Below are positions 14,870 to 22,294 of a DNA stretch of 27,316 bases, piece by piece (within the stretch, counting starts at the first letter, position 1; each line of letters begins with the position of its first letter). The position numbers and the translations under genes are program-made. The stretch lies in assembly GCA_002329485.1 (NCBI GenBank), contig DCTZ01000030.1:23624-50939 (forward strand). The letters run 5' to 3'. Under the pieces are notes generated by a model, which was not told where the DNA came from, did not search any database, and worked only from the letters and a program-made list of their open reading frames with translations. The DNA is from Caryophanales bacterium UBA1427 (GTDB lineage: Bacteria > Bacillota_I > Bacilli_A > ML615J-28 > CAG-313).

Positions 14870-16288
14870 ATGGATGACAACAGGCTTTCTTCAAATCATC
14901 AGGATAATGTCAAACGCCTTGGCCAGTCTTTGGGATTTGGCCGGGCTTTTGATATTGACACAAGGGATCTCGTGATTCACGACCGCCGTCTAACCTTTTT
15001 TTATGCTGCTTTCCTGATTGATACCAATCAAATCGGTTCGATAATTTCCGGTCTGCTTAATTTTAACGAAGATTCCCTTTTGCCGAATGCCAAGTTTATT
15101 CATCAGGTAATCAATAACCTTTCGGCCAACAATGTCACTTTGGAAAAAACATTATCGGGTTGTTCCAAAGCGGTGCTGAACGGCTTTTTGGTCATTTTAG
15201 TGGAGGAAAGTCTTGAAGCTTTGGTAATCGATACCCGGAAATATCCCGGTCGCAATATCGGCGAACCCGACAACGAGCGGGTCGTCCGGGGATCCCGCGA
15301 CGGCATGACCGAAACTTTATCCATCAATTTGGCCTTAATCAGAAGAAGAATCAAAACGGGAGATTTGTGCACCATCCTTTACCGTATCGGCTCCTTAAGC
15401 AAGACCGATGTGGTCTTGGTTTATTTAAAAAGCAAGGTCAATCCGAAAGTTTTGGCCACCATTGAAAAACGGTTGGAAGAAGTCGATGTTACGGAACTAT
15501 CGATGAGCGATAAAGCGTTGGAAGAGTTGATTATCGAACACCCTTTTTCTCCTTTTCCTTTGGTTCGGTATACCGAACGGCCGGATACGGTGGCCGCGCA
15601 TCTGTATCAGGGGATGTTTGCGCTGCTTGTCGATACGTCTCCAAGTGCCATTTTGGGTCCGGTCAGTGTTTTTGACCATATGACGCATGCGGAAGAGTAT
15701 CGGCAAAATCCCCTTTCGGGGACGTATTTAAGGCTTTTGCGCTATGTGGGAATTCTTTTGAGCTTTTTATTGATGCCTCTTTGGTTTTCGATAATAGAAT
15801 ACAAAGAATTTTTTCCCGCCTTTTTTCAACCGCTACTCGTTTACGACAGCAGCAGGTTTGTTGTTTTTCTGCAAATCGTGCTGGCAGAAGTCGGAATCGA
15901 ACTTTTGCGCATGGCTTCGATTCATACTCCCAACTCGCTTTCGACTTCCATGGGCTTAATCGCGGGTATTTTAATCGGGGAAATCGCCATTTCCGTCGGT
16001 TTGTTTACCGAAGTAATCGTGCTGCTGGGGGCCATTTCCGCCATCGGTTCCTACATTACCCCGAGTTACGAACTGAGTTTGGCCAATAAAATCGTTAAAC
16101 TTTTGCTTTTGCTCGTCATTTTCTTTTTTGAACTTCCTGGTTTGTTAATCGGTTTGGGTTTGATTTTCTTGTATCTGGCAAGATTAAAAAGTTTCGGTCA
16201 GCCGTATCTCTATCCTTTACTGCCTTTTAAAGGCAAAGAATTGCTCAAATACCTGGTTCGGGTTCCTTATAGACAAAATAAACAATAA
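14870..16288 (+). CDS. spoVAF: Stage V sporulation protein AF (GerA family)
   Basis: GerA-type spore membrane protein; in B. subtilis SpoVAF associates with a partner to form an ion channel that helps germination. It is 472 aa (B. subtilis about 490). The N-terminal soluble GerA domain spans about residues 1-280, with motifs ESLEALVIDTRKYPGRNIGEPD-like at about 107-128 and the RGSRDGMTETLSINLALIRRR pattern at about 138-158. Five membrane segments follow (about 283-440), then a short basic-polar tail. ATG 14870 follows the spoVAEb stop by 4 bases. It is the last gene of the spoVA block, with no clear terminator before the RNase J promoter. Confidence 0.95.
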   Translation: MDDNRLSSNHQDNVKRLGQSLGFGRAFDIDTRDLVIHDRRLTFFYAAFLIDTNQIGSIISGLLNFNEDSLLPNAKFIHQVINNLSANNVTLEKTLSGCSKAVLNGFLVILVEESLEALVIDTRKYPGRNIGEPDNERVVRGSRDGMTETLSINLALIRRRIKTGDLCTILYRIGSLSKTDVVLVYLKSKVNPKVLATIEKRLEEVDVTELSMSDKALEELIIEHPFSPFPLVRYTERPDTVAAHLYQGMFALLVDTSPSAILGPVSVFDHMTHAEEYRQNPLSGTYLRLLRYVGILLSFLLMPLWFSIIEYKEFFPAFFQPLLVYDSSRFVVFLQIVLAEVGIELLRMASIHTPNSLSTSMGLIAGILIGEIAISVGLFTEVIVLLGAISAIGSYITPSYELSLANKIVKLLLLLVIFFFELPGLLIGLGLIFLYLARLKSFGQPYLYPLLPFKGKELLKYLVRVPYRQNKQ

Positions 16289-16302
16289 ATACAGCCTATT
16301 GA

Positions 16303-16341
16303 TTGCTAAAACTGAGTTTTTTTGGTATAATCTTTAAAGAT
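16303..16341 (+). promoter_or_regulatory. Promoter of the RNase J gene, with a palindrome at the start site
   Basis: TTGCTA (16303-16308), 17-bp spacer, TATAAT (16326-16331) preceded by TGG. The 12-bp palindrome ATCTTTAAAGAT (16330-16341) covers the likely transcription start and may be an operator or just a 5' hairpin. Confidence 0.8.
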
Positions 16342-16368
16342 AAAAAAGATTAGATAGAAAGGATCTTT

Positions 16369-18066
16369 ATGAGTAATATTAAAATTTCAGCTTTAGGAGG
16401 ATTAGGCGAGAACGGCAAGAACATGTTCTTGGTCGATGTCGATGATCACCTGTTTATTTTGGACGCCGGATTGAAATATCCCGAAGTCGACCTGTATGGG
16501 ATAGATGCGGTGATACCGGACATCACCTATTTATTGGAAAACCGGAACCGCATTGAGGGTATCTTTATCACCCACGGACACGAAGACCATATCGGCGCTT
16601 TACCTTATATCCTCGAAAATATCAATATCCGGATTTACGGAACCCATTTTACCATTTGTTTGATTGAAAATCTTTTAACCGAACACGGTTTAAATATCGA
16701 AAATTATAAATTGTACCGCATCAACGAAAACAAAACGCTCAAATTCGGCGATATTATTGTTTCGTTCTACAACACAACCCACAGTATTCCTGAATCGGTC
16801 GGAATCGCCATTACGACGGAAGACGGAACAATTGTTTACAGTCCCGATTTCAGTTATAATACCACGGTCGGAGCCAAATACAAAACATCCTTTGACAAAA
16901 TCACCGAAATCGGCAAAAAAGGCGTTTTGGCGGTATTGCCCGAAAGCCTCGGGGCAGGCGATCACGACCGGGTTTCGAGTGACCGGGTTTTTGAACATAC
17001 TTTCAATAATCTGTTGACAAGCGCCAAAGGGCGTATCGTCGTAGCCGCTTTCTCGACCGATCTGAATCGGATTCAGCGAATCATCGACCTGTCAATCGGT
17101 TTCGGGAAGAAGATAGCGGTTATCGGCAGAAAAGCCCAACACATCATCGACATTGCCTTCAAAACGGATTATCTGAAAATCCCGCAAAGCCATCTGGTAA
17201 ATTTAAAATTTATCGAAGAAAAAAACGGCAGCGATGTATACGATGACTTGTCCGAAGATAAGAATTTGGTCGTTATTACCGCGGGTATCCGGCACGAGCC
17301 TTATGTTTCGTTGTTGAGAATGCTTAACAAACAGGACCGGCTCGTGCAATTAACCCAAAATGATTCGGTCGTCATGATTTCGAATCCTGTTCCGGGAACA
17401 GAAAAATTCGCCATGCAAGTTTTGGATACCTTGTATCGCAACGACATCGATGTCACTTTGTTCGATAAGAAAATACTGCGGAGTTCCCATGCGAATGCGG
17501 AAGACTTGAAGCTTTATTATGCGATGACCAAACCGAAATACATTGTCCCGATTATCGGCGAAGCCCGCCATTTATACGAACATGCCAAAATTGCCCAATC
17601 CGCCGGATTTGACAAAGACCATATTTTTATCCTCCATAACGGGGAAGTCTTGGAATTCAAAAACGGCGTTGCCAGCAAATCGCCGACCAAAATTCCGGTA
17701 GGCGATATTTTGGTGGACGGTTCGTTGACCGGTTTAATCGACGAAACGGTAATTAAGGAACGGGAAAATCTTGCGGAAGAAGGCGCCGTCATCATCACCG
17801 CAAACATCAATTCCGAAAAACGGAAAATCATCGGCACGCCGGTGGTCACCTCGAAAGGGTTTGTTTCCAAGCAGCCGATCGAAGAATGGTTGGATTTGGT
17901 CCGGGAAATTTTCCAACGCACTTTCCAAAGCCATGCCAATCGTCCGCGTTTTGATTTGGAGACCCTAAAGAAAGCCGTCCAAGAAGATGTTCGCCAACTT
18001 GCCTATCGGCAAATGAAGAAAAATCCGATTATCATTGTTTTGTTAATCGAAACCAAAGATAAATAA
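16369..18066 (+). CDS. rnj: Ribonuclease J
   Basis: Zinc-dependent 5'-3' exoribonuclease and endoribonuclease central to mRNA decay and rRNA maturation in low-GC Gram-positives. In 565 aa it shows the N-terminal metallo-beta-lactamase part (SALGGLGENGKNM, the LDAGLKYPEVD segment, and the metal motif HGHEDHIG starting at His69), a beta-CASP insert, SSHANAEDLKLYYAMTKPKYIVPIIGE, and a C-terminal domain. AAAGGA (16358-16363) precedes the ATG. It is the only RNase J here, so whether it corresponds to RnjA or RnjB cannot be decided. Confidence 0.96.
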   Translation: MSNIKISALGGLGENGKNMFLVDVDDHLFILDAGLKYPEVDLYGIDAVIPDITYLLENRNRIEGIFITHGHEDHIGALPYILENINIRIYGTHFTICLIENLLTEHGLNIENYKLYRINENKTLKFGDIIVSFYNTTHSIPESVGIAITTEDGTIVYSPDFSYNTTVGAKYKTSFDKITEIGKKGVLAVLPESLGAGDHDRVSSDRVFEHTFNNLLTSAKGRIVVAAFSTDLNRIQRIIDLSIGFGKKIAVIGRKAQHIIDIAFKTDYLKIPQSHLVNLKFIEEKNGSDVYDDLSEDKNLVVITAGIRHEPYVSLLRMLNKQDRLVQLTQNDSVVMISNPVPGTEKFAMQVLDTLYRNDIDVTLFDKKILRSSHANAEDLKLYYAMTKPKYIVPIIGEARHLYEHAKIAQSAGFDKDHIFILHNGEVLEFKNGVASKSPTKIPVGDILVDGSLTGLIDETVIKERENLAEEGAVIITANINSEKRKIIGTPVVTSKGFVSKQPIEEWLDLVREIFQRTFQSHANRPRFDLETLKKAVQEDVRQLAYRQMKKNPIIIVLLIETKDK

Positions 18067-18082
18067 TTGTCGTACTTTTTGT

Positions 18083-18124
18083 TTTAAAAAAAGGAATTTT
18101 AAATAATATTTCCTGTTTTCGCCC
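18083..18124 (+). terminator. Weak candidate terminator after RNase J
   Basis: AGGAA and TTCCT arms flank an AT-rich loop, followed by TGTTTTC. The stem is short and the T tail imperfect, so the downstream gene may be partly co-transcribed. Confidence 0.3.
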
Positions 18125-18147
18125 CATATATTGTAGGGGGTGAGAAC

Positions 18148-18822
18148 ATGGGAAAAGACAAGCTTACATATCATCAATACGATACCATCGAACAACGTTT
18201 TTTGCGTGAGGTTATGGATATTATCCAAACCCGGCCGTTTTGGTGGTATCTTTTTATTAACAAAATTTTGGGCTCACCCCTTATAACCTATTTTAAAGAT
18301 ACGACCGTCATTATTTCCTTAAACGATCTGTCTTATCACAACACGGAAATTGTTTTTGAAATTATCCGGAAGCTTCTGAAAGTCCGGGCTGCTACCAAAG
18401 TCATCAAAAAGAAAGAGTTTATCATCGTGCACCTGTATTCCCCTGTCATCGTCGATTATTTGAAATCCCGTGACAAATGGAAAATCATTCCGGTTTATTT
18501 CTTAATCCGCAATCATTTTCCCGATTTTAGGTGTTATTTCGATGTCCGATTCCAATCCGATTCCGAAGAAGTATTGATCAATCTGCTATTGCTGAGCAAT
18601 TTGCGGGGAAAAGAAACTTTTTGGATAACCGTCGATAAACCGAGCGAAAAGGCATATCCGCGAGTCCGAAAAATGCAAATAATGCTTGGCGAACATTGTC
18701 GGATCAAACCCCAAAAGCACTACGACGTTTTTCAAATATCTTTAGATACGCAGGAAATGACAGAAGTTTTAAATTCTTATTTTCAATCGCTTGCAACAAT
18801 CGAAAAATTATGCTATAATTAA
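18148..18822 (+). CDS. Hypothetical protein, 224 aa
   Basis: I do not recognise this protein. ATG 18148 has a very strong RBS (AGGGGGTGA), and codon use matches the neighbours, so it is a real gene. It is rich in basic and aromatic residues (TRPFWWYLFINKIL near residue 28), has no signal peptide or convincing membrane helix, and alternates strands and helices. Two segments look internally similar in layout (IISLNDLSYHNTEIVFEIIRKLL and ISLDTQEMTEVLNSYFQSL), hinting at a duplicated alpha/beta fold; this is a weak impression. It lies between RNase J and rpmG. Its last two codons are TAT AAT, which are also the -10 box of the rpmG promoter. Confidence 0.75.
   Translation: MGKDKLTYHQYDTIEQRFLREVMDIIQTRPFWWYLFINKILGSPLITYFKDTTVIISLNDLSYHNTEIVFEIIRKLLKVRAATKVIKKKEFIIVHLYSPVIVDYLKSRDKWKIIPVYFLIRNHFPDFRCYFDVRFQSDSEEVLINLLLLSNLRGKETFWITVDKPSEKAYPRVRKMQIMLGEHCRIKPQKHYDVFQISLDTQEMTEVLNSYFQSLATIEKLCYN
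18791..18819 (+). promoter_or_regulatory. Promoter of rpmG, inside the end of the upstream gene
   Basis: TTGCAA (18791-18796), 17-bp spacer, TATAAT (18814-18819) with TGC before it. It is one of the best sigma-A matches in the window and overlaps the 3' end of the 224-aa hypothetical gene. Confidence 0.88.
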
Positions 18823-18845
18823 TAGGAATTTTAGGAGGAAATAGT

Positions 18846-19004
18846 ATGCGTATCAATTTATTGCTTAAATGCACGGAATGCGGTGAAGAAAATTACCTCT
18901 CGGAAAAAAATAAACGTAATACTCCTGATCGTTTAGAACAAAAAAAGTATTGCCCAAGATGTAAAAAAGCAACACTTCATCGTGAAGAAAAGACGAAAAG
19001 ATAA
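18846..19004 (+). CDS. rpmG: 50S ribosomal protein L33 (zinc-ribbon form)
   Basis: Small large-subunit ribosomal protein, 52 aa. It begins MRINLLLKCTECGEENY and carries two CxxC pairs (Cys9/Cys12 and Cys36/Cys39), so it is the zinc-binding C+ form, ending KKATLHREEKTKR. The RBS TTAGGAGGAAA precedes ATG 18846. It has its own strong promoter and a terminator whose stem begins within the stop codon, so it is monocistronic. The secE and nusG genes that often follow an rpmG copy are not here. Confidence 0.96.
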   Translation: MRINLLLKCTECGEENYLSEKNKRNTPDRLEQKKYCPRCKKATLHREEKTKR

Positions 19005-19027
19005 CCGGGTTTCAACCTGGTTTTTTT
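19003..19027 (+). terminator. Terminator of rpmG overlapping its stop codon
   Basis: AACCGGGTT (19003-19011) and AACCTGGTT (19014-19022) form a stem with one G-T wobble and open into a run of seven Ts. The left arm starts inside the TAA stop. Confidence 0.88.
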
Positions 19028-19097
19028 CTTTTCCGGCAGTCCAAGTTTCGGCTTTTTTTTTGCAAAAAATAGTGTTTAATTTACACAGGTGAAAGTC

Positions 19098-20780
19098 ATG
19101 GGGAAAGAAAAGCATCCAAGCATCGAACAGGAACGCAAAGATTTGACCTTTTACTATGAAATCATCGGTTTGTTTTCGTTGATTATTCCGATTCTTGCCC
19201 TGGCGAGACTAGGTGTAGTCGGTTTTTATATCATGCTTACGTTTCGCATTGTTTTTGGGGATTGGTATTTTCTGATTCTGATTGCTTTGATAGCGTTTGG
19301 CATTCGCAGTTTATTGGTTCACAAACCTTTGAACTGGAAAAACGTCCGTACCATCGGAATTCTGATGATTTTAATCGGTATAATGATTTTATCGCATTTT
19401 ACGATGCATAATTTCATCCAAAATTACGGTACCGATTATTTGTCGATGACGATGAGCCTGTACCTTGATTATTTCAAAAACTACCAGGAAGGCATGAAAG
19501 TCGGCGGAGGTATCATCGGCGCTTTGTTTTTTTATTTGTTTTACACCATGTTTTCGTCGGTCGGAACCGTGATTATTGTTTTTGTTATTCTGTTTGTCGG
19601 TTTGGCCTTTACTTTGCATAAAACCGTCTGGGAATTTTCCCGGGATATTGCGGGGGGAGTTACGGGTCTTTTTAAACGCACCAAAAAAATGGTTCGTACG
19701 ATTAAGTACGATATCAGTATGGACAAACCCAAAAAGGCGAAAAAGCACCGGCGTAAAATTTCGGTCAATAATCTTGCTTCATACCCTTCTGCCCCTTTTT
19801 CCGCGGTGGAAGAAAGGTTTGCGGAGGGGACCAAAAGAACAATTGCCAATGTTTTAAACAATATGAATGTTTTTTATAACGACATCACTTATCACATCGG
19901 TTATCACAGTACGAGCTTTTTGATCAACAATTTTGCCAATGTCAGCGTCGATGCTTTTCACATGAAACTTAGGAAAGTTTTAGCCAATGATTTTTTAATC
20001 AAACATAAAAAAAGCGTCAATGCCTTGCAGGTGGAAGTCAATAATATTCATCCCCAGCCTGTCGATTTGAAGGAACAACTGCTGAATTATAAAAAACTCC
20101 CCCAAGATACTTTCATTTGGGGGATTGCCGGAAAAAACGTGCCGGTTTATTGCCAGTTTCCCGACCAAAGCAAAATCTTTTTGCTTGGCCGCGAAGGAGC
20201 CTTCAATTTCCTTCATGCCTTTTTGGTGCAGCTTTTTTTGGATCAAACTGCCGATAAAAACATAACCATAATCGATTTGGGAGCCTGCTTAAAAGAATGG
20301 GAAAATCTGGAATCTTACCGGGAGGATGATAGTATCCTGGAAGAGATGCAAAAAGATACCGATGAGCGTATGAAATTGATGCATCAAAGTAGCGTTAACC
20401 ATTTCGAAGAATACCGGAAACTTCCGAGCGCGGAGGCTATGACTAGAGAAGTCGTAGTCATAACGGGCCTTGAAAAGATTATCATCGACCAAATAAAAAT
20501 GCCAACCTTAAGTTATTTACTCCAGGTTGGCAAACAGTGCGGATATGTAATATTGGCTTTATACGACAGTACCGAAGAAGTACCGAATCATCTTTTATCG
20601 CTTTTTGAAGATAAACTGATTTTTCATACCGAAAACCCTCTGGCCAACAAGTTATTGGGCTTTCAGGGTGCCAAACAGCTTGATGCTGCGGGGGAGGTAT
20701 TTCACCTTCGCTTGGATGAAGTGCAGCGTTTCAGTTTTTTACAGACCCCGTTAAGCAATATCGAGTTGATATGCAAATAA
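19098..20780 (+). CDS. Degenerate FtsK/SpoIIIE-like membrane protein without ATPase motifs
   Basis: 560 aa from ATG 19098 (SD AGGTGA 5 bases upstream). The N-terminus matches the FtsK/SpoIIIE membrane domain: hydrophobic segments at about 22-50, 55-74, 84-104, 134-152 and 154-173, with LGVVGFYIMLTFRIVFGDWY at 38-57. A basic linker follows (191-222). The C-terminal half aligns by eye along the FtsK motor fold: ERMKLMHQSSVNHFEEY (423-439) fits the ERR-x-L region, and GAKQLDAAGEVFHL (524-537) fits the GAEKLLGRGDMLF region. Walker A is replaced by GREGAFNF (364-371), Walker B by VVVITGLEK (452-460), and the C-terminal gamma domain is absent. The uninterrupted frame argues for a selected, non-motor role, perhaps in septum or DNA-translocase assembly. 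Function unknown. Confidence 0.82.
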   Translation: MGKEKHPSIEQERKDLTFYYEIIGLFSLIIPILALARLGVVGFYIMLTFRIVFGDWYFLILIALIAFGIRSLLVHKPLNWKNVRTIGILMILIGIMILSHFTMHNFIQNYGTDYLSMTMSLYLDYFKNYQEGMKVGGGIIGALFFYLFYTMFSSVGTVIIVFVILFVGLAFTLHKTVWEFSRDIAGGVTGLFKRTKKMVRTIKYDISMDKPKKAKKHRRKISVNNLASYPSAPFSAVEERFAEGTKRTIANVLNNMNVFYNDITYHIGYHSTSFLINNFANVSVDAFHMKLRKVLANDFLIKHKKSVNALQVEVNNIHPQPVDLKEQLLNYKKLPQDTFIWGIAGKNVPVYCQFPDQSKIFLLGREGAFNFLHAFLVQLFLDQTADKNITIIDLGACLKEWENLESYREDDSILEEMQKDTDERMKLMHQSSVNHFEEYRKLPSAEAMTREVVVITGLEKIIIDQIKMPTLSYLLQVGKQCGYVILALYDSTEEVPNHLLSLFEDKLIFHTENPLANKLLGFQGAKQLDAAGEVFHLRLDEVQRFSFLQTPLSNIELICK

Positions 20781-20792
20781 AATTACTTGTCG

Positions 20793-22040
20793 TTATTTTT
20801 TTTGTTTATCGGCCTTGGCTTTCCAGGCTTCGATTTGCTCGTAGCGTTCTTTCAAACTTTGTTCGAATTTGGAACTGTCTTTCGGATGGTAGTATTTGCT
20901 GCCGACTAAAGCATCGGGCAAGTATTGTTGATTGACCCAGGCATTCGGATAATCGTGCGGATATAAATAAGGGGTTTGGCGAGGATCAAACGAATATTGG
21001 TTTTTCAAGTGAAGGGGGAGTGTTCCTCCTTTTCCTTTTTCGATATCCGCCAAAGCGGCATCCACCGCAAGCATTGCCGAATTGGACTTTGGCGACAAAG
21101 CCATTTCGATGACGATAACCGATAGAGGAAGTCTTGCTTCCGGGTTTCCCAGTTCCCTCGCCGCATCCACCGCGGCTTTGACGCGCGGTCCAATTCCGGG
21201 GTTGGCCAATCCGATATCTTCATAGGCAATCGCCAAAAGGCGCCGGGATAAACTTTGCAAATCGTCAGCCACAATCAGTTTCGCCAAATAGTGGAGGCTT
21301 GCATCCACGTCGCTGCCGCGAATCGATTTTTGGAGTCCGCTTAAAGTATCGAAATAGTTATCGTCGCTCGCATCGATGTTGATTACTGGTTTAAGCAAAA
21401 CACTTTGAGCTTTTTCGAGGTCGATATCTTCGTCCTGGCAGACGGTAAGCAGTGCTTCGAAATTGTTAATCAGGGTGCGGATTTCCCCTCCCGATAATTG
21501 AATCAGATAATTAATGACATCATCCGGGATTTTGCCCTTAAATTCGAGCTGTTTGGTGGCGCGACGGATGATTTCCGCCAAATCGTCGTTCGTCAAATCA
21601 TGGAGTTTATAGATATGAACCCGCGAACGAATCGCCGGATTTACCGCATGATACGGATTCACCGTAGTCAAACCGATCATAATCAAAGTGCCGTCTTCGA
21701 CATAAGGAAGCAAGAAGTCCTGAATGTCTTTTTTCATGCGATGTATTTCATCGACGATAATCAAAGTCGCTTCGTTGAACCTAGCTTCGTTCACGATTTG
21801 TTTGAGTTTATCTTTGGTATCGGTGGAAGCGTTGAAACGGTACCACGGATAACCAGCCATTTTGCATGTCGCTTCCGCAATCGTCGTCTTTCCGCAACCC
21901 GGCGAACCGTAAAGAATGAAAGAGAACAGGTGCTTTTTTTCCAGCATTCTGCGTAAAACCCCGTTTTCGCCGACCAGATGGGTTTGTCCGACAATGTCAT
22001 CATAATGCGAAGGCCGCATAACATAAGCTAAAGGTTTCAT
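20793..22040 (-). CDS. rarA: Replication-associated recombination protein RarA (MgsA)
   Basis: AAA+ ATPase of the clamp-loader clade that acts at stalled replication forks. In 415 aa: DDIVGQTHLVGENGVLR (14-30), Walker A GSPGCGKTT (45-53), Walker B IIVDEIHR with Asp97-Glu98, sensor-1 segment GLTTVNPYHAVNPAIRSR, and the C-terminal tetramer domain with YFDTLSGLQKSIRGSDVDAS, AYEDIGLANP and an end containing YLYPHDYPNAW. The more usual sensor-1 text in the family is GATTENP. The ATG at 22040 has an AGGAGGT RBS. Its 3' end faces the FtsK-like gene with only 12 bases between stops and no terminator, so the convergent transcripts probably overlap. Confidence 0.96.
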   Translation of the reverse strand: MKPLAYVMRPSHYDDIVGQTHLVGENGVLRRMLEKKHLFSFILYGSPGCGKTTIAEATCKMAGYPWYRFNASTDTKDKLKQIVNEARFNEATLIIVDEIHRMKKDIQDFLLPYVEDGTLIMIGLTTVNPYHAVNPAIRSRVHIYKLHDLTNDDLAEIIRRATKQLEFKGKIPDDVINYLIQLSGGEIRTLINNFEALLTVCQDEDIDLEKAQSVLLKPVINIDASDDNYFDTLSGLQKSIRGSDVDASLHYLAKLIVADDLQSLSRRLLAIAYEDIGLANPGIGPRVKAAVDAARELGNPEARLPLSVIVIEMALSPKSNSAMLAVDAALADIEKGKGGTLPLHLKNQYSFDPRQTPYLYPHDYPNAWVNQQYLPDALVGSKYYHPKDSSKFEQSLKERYEQIEAWKAKADKQKK

Positions 22041-22065
22041 GGCCTACCTCCTGTAAGGTAAAATA

Positions 22066-22094
22066 AGTATAGCACAAATGGAGCAAAAAAACAA
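22066..22094 (-). promoter_or_regulatory. Promoter of rarA
   Basis: On the minus strand: TTGTTT (22094-22089), 17-bp spacer, TATACT (22071-22066) with TGC before it as an extended -10. Confidence 0.75.
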
Positions 22095-22120
22095 AAAAAG
22101 TTAGCAATAACCTTGCTAAC
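22090..22120 (-). terminator. Terminator of tRNA-Thr
   Basis: Perfect 8-bp stem GTTAGCAA (22100-22107) and TTGCTAAC (22113-22120), loop of five. On the minus strand it is followed by a run of seven Ts. It lies 15 bases after the tRNA 3' end; its T tail overlaps the rarA -35. Confidence 0.85.
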
Positions 22121-22135
22121 CGGAATTTTTTATTA

Positions 22136-22209
22136 TGGTGCTCCCACCAAGAATCGAACTTGGATTTTAGCATTACCATTGCTACGTTCTGCCACTGAAC
22201 TATGAGAGC
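22136..22209 (-). tRNA. tRNA-Thr (anticodon GGT)
   Basis: A full 74-nt cloverleaf reads on the minus strand. Acceptor GCTCTCA pairs with TGGGAGC (one G-T), D-stem GTTC/GAAC, anticodon stem TAGCA/TGCTA with loop ATGGTAA giving anticodon GGT (reads ACC/ACT), 4-nt variable loop, T-stem CCAAG/CTTGG with loop TTCGATT, discriminator A and an encoded CCA. It lies between rarA and the MATE gene on the same strand. Confidence 0.96.
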
Positions 22210-22226
22210 AACTCGTTTGCTGTAAT

Positions 22227-22262
22227 ATTATAGCAAATTACTGCAAAATATTCCAGCAAAAT
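22227..22262 (-). promoter_or_regulatory. Promoter region of tRNA-Thr with short repeats
   Basis: On the minus strand TGC-TATAAT (-10 at 22232-22227) is an extended -10, with only a poor -35 (TGGAAT) 17 bases upstream. The TTTGC-x-x-x-AAT pattern recurs three times across this stretch, the last copy containing the -10. Confidence 0.6.
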
Positions 22263-22294
22263 GTTAAAAAAAGATTTGGTAATTAAAGGGCTTC

